Source of the DNA: Chara braunii
Taxonomy: Eukaryota > Streptophyta > Charophyceae > Charales > Characeae
Assembly (NCBI GenBank): GCA_003427395.1
Contig: BFEA01000373.1
Location: 76,943-101,059 of the forward strand
DNA length: 24,117 nucleotides
Direction of reading: 5' to 3'
The translations under genes were made by a program, and so were the position numbers. Below the pieces are notes generated by a model. That model was not told where the DNA came from. It made no database searches and saw only the letters and a program-made list of their open reading frames with translations. Positions within the stretch are counted from its first letter, which is position 1; every line of letters begins with the position of its first letter. Below are positions 19,541-24,117 of this stretch, one piece after another.

Positions 19541-20490
19541 CTCTTCATCTGTTATTTGATGTTCCAATCGCCACAACTTGTGAGGTGGCTGTGTGACTGT
19601 TTCACAAAACCAGGAACCAGGCAAGTATCGATGCTGAGAGATGATATATGTTCATTCTATTGGCATGGCATTGAGCACAGTATGAAGATTCTGATGCCAA
19701 TTTTGAAGACCAGCCAGTGAATCTCGCATTTGCAACTCTTGCTTCCAAGTACTGGAGATGAAATCCCAAGGATTGCCTATGGTGGCTACACCCCGACTCA
19801 TCCAACTCCTTCCAAAAGAGTCAGTGCCCAGCACAGGAAGAGGTTGGCCATTTGGAGTCAAAATACAGGGATTACCAAATATTGGTTGAGACAGTAAGCG
19901 GTCCCGCTGCAATATTGGAGTAAGTCGTTGCGGGAGAATTTGCTTCCAGGCTGCTAGTATAGACTTCCAAATCGGAGAGAGAGCCGATTTGTGGCAAAAT
20001 TCGGGCAAAAAAAGAGCTAAGTAAACAATGTCGGGGTCAATCTGCAAATCTAAATCAAATGACAACAGACAATTGGCGAGAGCTTTCCAAGTTGCCGAAT
20101 CATTCGCAAAAATGAATCTAGGCACCCATTTAGTCAAAAGAGCAGTAATCTGCAAATGTGGATCCAACACTCGCAATCCACCCTTACTCTTTTTCTAAAT
20201 GATTTTGTTCCAAGCAACTTTAGAAATAAAAGCTGGCTCATTAATTTTTTCCTTCCATATATAATTAGCTGCAGCACGCTTGATATGACTGCAAACAGAT
20301 GGGGGCAAAGCTGTAATTGAGTGCTCATACCAAATTTTAGCAAACATAGCCTTATTAACAGTGAGCACTCGGCCATATAGCCCATCTCCTTTGGCCTTGG
20401 CCCACGAAGATAATACTGAGTTAATTCGTTCCACTATCTGCAGAGAGGTTTGACCAATGTCGCCCTGAAAGTTGACATGGTACCCAAGCT
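19541..20490 (-). pseudogene. LINE ORF2, thumb/connection region
   Basis: Third reading frame of the same ORF2. YHVNFQGDIGQ near 20470, GLYGRVLTVNKAMFAKIWYE near 20370 (the G-R-x-L-x-x-N helix typical of this region), then GGLRVLDPHLQ near 20180. Stops at 20195-20197 (TAG) and 19652-19654 (TGA). The frame can be followed to LWRLEHQITDEEWE near 19545, where the palindrome/minisatellite insertion breaks it. Confidence 0.8.
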
Positions 20491-20966
20491 TCCAAGCAGC
20501 CTTTGAACTTCTTGAGCAGTCTTGATTGGAATTCCCCAGTGGTGTGGTGGAGGGCAGTGCGAAGGAATCATCAAAACTGTTTTTTGCCAATTTATTTTAG
20601 CCTCCGAGACGCAGGAGAAAAATCCAATAGTTTGTTTTAGGGCGTCAAAGACTCCATCATCTAGTAGAATAAACTGCGATGTGTCATCAACGAAGGCCTG
20701 CCCCTTAGCCTCACAATATGGAGGAAAACACAGTCCAACTATCCGGGAATCAACTCGTATCATCGCATGCAGAGCTTCAATATACAGAATATATATAGAT
20801 AGGGCGCTAGAGGACACCCTTGTCCCACGGATCGTGTCAAAGAGATAGGTTCTGAAAGTTTCCAATTAACTACCAGACGTGTAGTAGCGCCAGTGAATAA
20901 TGCCCTTACTGCAGTCACAAACTTGAGACCGAAATTCAATCTTTGAAGAAAAAAGAAAACTAATTC
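20434..20966 (-). pseudogene. LINE ORF2, reverse transcriptase motifs B to D
   Basis: Begins in the endonuclease frame (motif B, SVGQGCPLAPYL, near 20825) and shifts frame at the TA-rich stretch 20788-20800, after which LYIEALHAMIR follows. Motif C reads QAFVDDTSQF near 20690, with both catalytic Asp present and Val where Ala is usual. Motif D (VSEAKINWQKT) lies near 20600. The frame shifts again near 20480-20495, around a short AAGCTTGG stretch. Slippage in (TA)n is a simple explanation for the first shift. Confidence 0.9.
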
Positions 20967-22040
20967 TCAGTTAACCCGATCATAGGCTTTTTCGAAGTCA
21001 AGAAGAAGGACACCAACCAGTTGCTCAGTCCGATTGATATACTCCATCCCTTGACAGACAGCCATAACTGTATCTAAAATGAGGCAGTTTTGTAGAAAGC
21101 CAGTTTGATCTTGATGAATCAAATTGGGCAACACACTTTGAATCCCATTTGCTAACATTTTAGATATCACCTTATAGAGGGTGGTGGTAAGTGTAATTGG
21201 TCTTTTGTTACGTATTTGCGTCTTATCACCTTTCTTATGAATGAGTGTGAGCACGCCTTGGACATGAATTCGAGGCATAACTTCACCTTCAGTCAACGCG
21301 TTGACAAGATGAAGGATTGACTGAGTGATCGTTGATGAGCATTTGGGGATGAATTATGTAGGAATACCGTCAATGCCCGGAGCTTTGCCCAAAGCCAATT
21401 GCTGGATAGCTCGCCTCACTTCCAAAGAAGTGAAAGCTGTATCGATCTTTTCACTTTGCTAATGTGTGAGACCAGTAGGCAAAGCAGGCCAAATGTGTGT
21501 TTGACAATGTGCTTCAATATCAACATCTCGAATTCTAGTAGTAAAAAGGTCTGTGTAAAATGTCGTAGTGTACTGCAGTATTTGTTCTGTTGTATAGGCA
21601 TTGGGTTGGGTATGTTGAAAGGGGTGTTGTAATTCCAGGATCATAGTGTCCGTGTTGGGAAGTCTGCCCCGGGCAAAGTGAGTTTTAGTCATCTTGTCTC
21701 CTGAAAACATCCACTTGCGTTCCATGCGTATAACTGAACGTTGGTGTTCAACTATATGATGGTGCAAAAAAATTGCTACATCTGCCTGGTACAGATAAAA
21801 AAGAACCTCGTCAGAAATGGTTGGGTCAGTCAGTTTAGTGAAAGTGTCTTGGAATGACTGTGTATTAATTTTAGCTTGCTGGAGCCGGCAGTGTTCCACC
21901 AATTTTGTGCGACTGAGGCGAATCAAAGAGTCAAAAGCTAGAGATATGCTTTTAGATTTTGAAAAATGAGCTGGCATTGTGGTCATGTCAAATTTCCAAG
22001 TTTCTTGGACATCTTTGATGAATTGTATGTCATGCGTGAG
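20967..22040 (-). pseudogene. LINE ORF2, linker and reverse transcriptase fingers to motif A
   Basis: Same reading frame as the endonuclease. Residues after the first TAG form the linker (MERKWMFSGDKMTKTHFARG near 21720). The RT begins with LALGKAPGIDGIP near 21370, continues through VLTLIHKKGDKTQIRNKRP, the IHQDQTGFL block (GR of the usual FI-GR is altered) and motif A (LLDFEKAYDRV) near 20985, so the first catalytic Asp is present. In-frame stops: TAG at 21459-21461, TAA at 21354-21356 and TGA at 20967-20969; the last sits where DRVNW is usual, so TGG to TGA is likely. Confidence 0.9.
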
Positions 22041-22826
22041 CTATGCCGGGAATCTGTAAAGATCTTTGTACCGACGAATGTGTAATCCTCGTTTAAGTGT
22101 GACCAGCAAAGGGAGATGGTCCGAACCAGGGGTGGGGATAACCTCCACCTGCTGAAGTAAACGAAGTAAGTGGGCTGTGAGAAAACAAATATCTAGACGG
22201 CTACGAGGCAAACTCTGCTGGTTTATCAAAGATGTGCATATCCATGTATATGAAGAGTCATAAGGGTTAATATGACGGAAAGCATCAGTCCAACCATGCT
22301 GAGCAAGAATTGCTGTCAATTTCAGTGCTTCACGCGAAGGCGATCGTGGCATTGTGGAATCAATGTAAGGGTGCAAAACTGTGTTCCAGTCCCCTATGAG
22401 AATAAATCGATCTAAAGAGGGAACTGTACTTGGCAAAAAATCAAAAACTTTTGATCGATGTCGTGGCTTAGCAGGGGCATTTATATTATAAATACCCCAC
22501 AATTGTCCATCCAATTCAAATGCAACCCAAATCCATTTACCTTCATCATCCCAGAAATAGTCTTTAAGCATAAAGGGAAGATTGGGAGTAAAAATGATAG
22601 CTACACCACCACGCGTTCCGACAGACGGAGCCCAAAATTGAGGTCCTCGCCACCATGACATCTGGCGACTAAAAGTACATCTGTCCAACTTGGTTTCCTG
22701 TAAACAGACAATAGCCGCTCCATAATTTCTAGCCACAGTCTTGATGAGGGATCGCTTATGTGCCACTTGTCTCGAACTTAATCCCCGTACATTCCAGGAG
22801 AGGATTTTAATTTTGTCCATTTCCAA
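22041..22826 (-). pseudogene. LINE ORF2, APE-type endonuclease domain
   Basis: The ORF2 start (MEMDKIKILSWNVRGLS) opens a 261-codon frame with the full exonuclease-endonuclease-phosphatase signature. In order: SWNVRGL near residue 10, QETK near 43, GGVAI near 72, YNIN near 113, GDWN near 146, SRLD near 227 and SDHLPL near 245, the His of SDH being the general base. This domain nicks the target DNA to prime reverse transcription. The catalytic residues look preserved. The frame ends at a TAG (22041-22043) after YRFPA, where related LINEs usually continue with a Trp; the reading frame simply resumes beyond it, so this is a nonsense change within ORF2 and not a true terminus. Confidence 0.9.
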
Positions 22827-22959
22827 TCATCAGAGGAGGGGAGGAAACGAAACAGTAAAACGAAAAAACAGAATAATCAAGAAAAAAAAGGATAAAAAAG
22901 AATAGAATAAAGAAAGCCAGAAAATAAAAATCAGAGAAGAAAACATTTGTAGCTGCTAA

Positions 22960-23391
22960 TTAGTCCCCCCATTGTTGCATCATGAGGCCAGCAAAACCAC
23001 GTTCAAAAACTTTGTACTGTGAGGGCATTATGACGTTTAATTCGTGCAGAAGATTCGCTGTCCACAATCCCCCAACCTGAGTAGTAGTAGTCATTGTCCC
23101 TTTTGAATCAGCAAAAAGACGCCATGCAATCCACCTGGCCCGAGGCATGTTGGCCACCTCCTGTGCACTATCGAGGTGGCGTGCCTCCAAAAAGAGAAAT
23201 ATCAGAGAGATTTCTTCCCCTGTCAGAAGTGTTTTCGGTATCTTGAGCCATTGCACTTCCGGCCATTTCCTCAATCGATAACCCGGTCCCATCCATTTTT
23301 GTATTTCAGATAAAATATCTGAAATTGATGGTTCTGTGTGACAAGGTACGTGAGGAATATAGAGAACAACATTCTCTTGCATGGCTGTCAG
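22960..23391 (-). pseudogene. LINE ORF1 C-terminal part
   Basis: An open frame of roughly 144 codons ends at 22960, 133 bases before ORF2 starts, the position expected for ORF1 of a plant LINE. ORF1 proteins bind the element RNA as a nucleoprotein. The first in-element Met visible is at 23382; the frame appears to continue upstream to 23490, but the extra N-terminal residues are encoded by the adjoining hAT-like sequence and are a chance fusion. The visible part contains EIQKWMGPGYRLRKWPEV and ends in MMQQWGD. I see no CCHC zinc knuckle, which many plant L1 ORF1 proteins have. Assignment rests mainly on position. Confidence 0.5.
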
Positions 23392-23924
23392 CAGAGGTGG
23401 CAACTGGGTAACCGTTGCCCGTACCCGACCGTACCCAACTGTAACCGGCAGGTTATGGGCAGGTACAGGTACCCTTTCGGAGGGGGGCATCGGTATGGGC
23501 AGGCATAAATTTTATTCGTGGATTTCAGGGCGGGCACGGTTGCACTGCATGGAGATCACGGGCAGGCATGAGCAGGTACTGGCGGTGAAAAGGGAAAATC
23601 CGCAGGTACGGGCGGCCAAGAAAATAAAAAGCATGGGCACAACCGTTATAGGGTGGTGAAAAAAAAAATCAGATGGGTATGGGAAGGTAAGCAATTCTGT
23701 CGGGTAACCATACGTAATATCCACCTTCCCCCCCTTTCCCACCCTTCCCTTCTTCCCAGGAAATATGCAAACCGGCAGAGCTGTTTTTTTCGTAGGTGCA
23801 ATTTTTTTTCGGCGCGAACGGCGAGAAACATATTTCGGGAAATAGCCTCCCGACTTTGAAATTGGCCACTTTCGAAATTGGAAGGCTCCAGCCTCGCCTC
23901 GGAGTTCCCCCTTGGAAATCGGCC

Positions 23925-24031
23925 GCCCGTCAAGGTTGTACCCGCCGTCGTTCTGTGTGTGCATGCCACTACATGGCCATAGTCTGCCCGTCGTGGTTGT
24001 ACCCACCGTCTTTCTGTGTGTGCTGCATGGC

Positions 24032-24035
<4 letters not shown>
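23925..24035. repeat. 61-bp-spaced direct repeat
   Basis: GGTTGTACCC-CCGTC-TTCTGTGTGTG...ATGGCCAT occurs at 23934 and again at 23995. Confidence 0.8.

Positions 24036-24117
<82 letters not shown>
24034..24117. repeat. Compound (TG)n(GA)n microsatellite
   Basis: About fifteen TG units to 24063, then GA units to the end of the window. Confidence 0.98.

Larger units (their letters stand above)
17959..23391 (-). mobile_element. LINE (L1-type non-LTR retrotransposon), nearly full length, inactive
   Basis: Read on the minus strand: ORF1 end, 133-bp spacer, ORF2 (endonuclease, reverse transcriptase, connection, zf-RVT), a ~300-bp 3' untranslated region (18288-17987) and a 28-base poly-A tail (T run 17959-17986). 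The tail adjoins hairpin H3, so the LINE probably inserted next to or into that repeat. Six in-frame stops, two frameshifts in the RT region and a ~400-bp insertion of palindrome plus minisatellite kill ORF2. The 5' end is missing from this view because another element begins at 23392, so the target duplication cannot be tested here. Confidence 0.85.
23392..24117. mobile_element. Candidate hAT element end, running off the window
   Basis: Begins CAGAGGTGGCAACTGGGTAA, close to the CAG-GGTGGCAA type of terminal inverted repeat known from hAT elements, and is followed by many GGTAC/GTACC words in both orientations (GCCCGTACCCGACCGTACCC, GCAGGTACAGGTACCC), as in hAT subterminal regions. It interrupts the LINE ORF1 at this point; the 8 bases before it are GCTGTCAG. 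The opposite terminus and second target copy are not in the window, so the call is provisional. No transposase frame is visible in this part; ORFs at 23512-24006 lack a recognisable domain. Confidence 0.5.

Noticed and set aside
19226-19720. 164-codon plus-strand ORF with repeated CRCPGS/SRQS peptides
   Set aside because: Translation of the 19/12-bp minisatellite and antisense LINE sequence; similar frames are open on both strands.
23390-23490. N-terminal extension of the LINE ORF1 frame
   Set aside because: This part is encoded by the adjoining hAT-like terminus with GTACC repeats, so the fusion is accidental.
1-24117. tRNA and rRNA genes, telomeric repeats
   Set aside because: No B-box with a matching cloverleaf, no rRNA-like stretch and no TTTAGGG array were found on reading either strand.

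Overview
This window looks like an intergenic, transposon-dense piece of a land-plant nuclear genome. The evidence is two LINE (L1-type non-LTR) retrotransposons of the plant kind that encode an APE endonuclease, a reverse transcriptase and a zf-RVT zinc-binding C-terminus. Small DNA transposons with inverted termini, many fold-back repeats, poly-A/T runs, microsatellites and an 88-N assembly gap complete the picture. I see no intact host gene, tRNA, rRNA, operon or CRISPR array. The LINE proteins fit a seed-free plant at least as well as a flowering plant, but the lineage cannot be fixed from the sequence alone.

Layout. 1-200: T-rich tract, then a CGTACG-rich patch. 300-1300: minus-strand remnant of the post-catalytic half of a LINE ORF2. 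1600-5590: AT-rich and degenerate tandem repeats with nothing codable. 5590-6921: a 1.3-kb fold-back element whose two ~350-bp inner arms are reverse complements. 7125-8145: minus-strand remnant of the catalytic half of a LINE reverse transcriptase, possibly the missing front half of the 300-1300 piece. 9625-10505: a ~233-bp tandem duplication, one copy of which received a 469-bp MITE-like insertion (10014-10482); the other copy preserves the empty site. 10940-12140: a higher-order tandem repeat of ~445-450 bp, three copies. 12141-14420: uncharacterised, with the gap at 13166-13253. 14832-15297: second copy of the MITE-like element. 16158-16375: a recent 109-bp tandem duplication. 16985-17149: inverted repeat. 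17383-17940: an array of hairpins sharing a core with the 5.6-6.9 kb fold-back element.

17959-23391 (minus strand): a nearly full LINE with poly-A tail, ORF1 end, endonuclease, reverse transcriptase and zinc-finger tail. It is dead: six in-frame stops, at least two frameshifts and a ~400-bp insertion made of a perfect 62-bp palindrome plus a 19/12-bp minisatellite. Its ORF1 is cut at 23392 by what looks like the end of a hAT element running off the window, which finishes in a (TG)n(GA)n microsatellite.

The parts work together only as a record of nested insertion. No undescribed protein system is evident. The observations most worth following are the 8-bp-target-duplication MITE family with its internal empty site, the hairpin family shared between two loci, and the palindrome plus minisatellite lodged inside the LINE.
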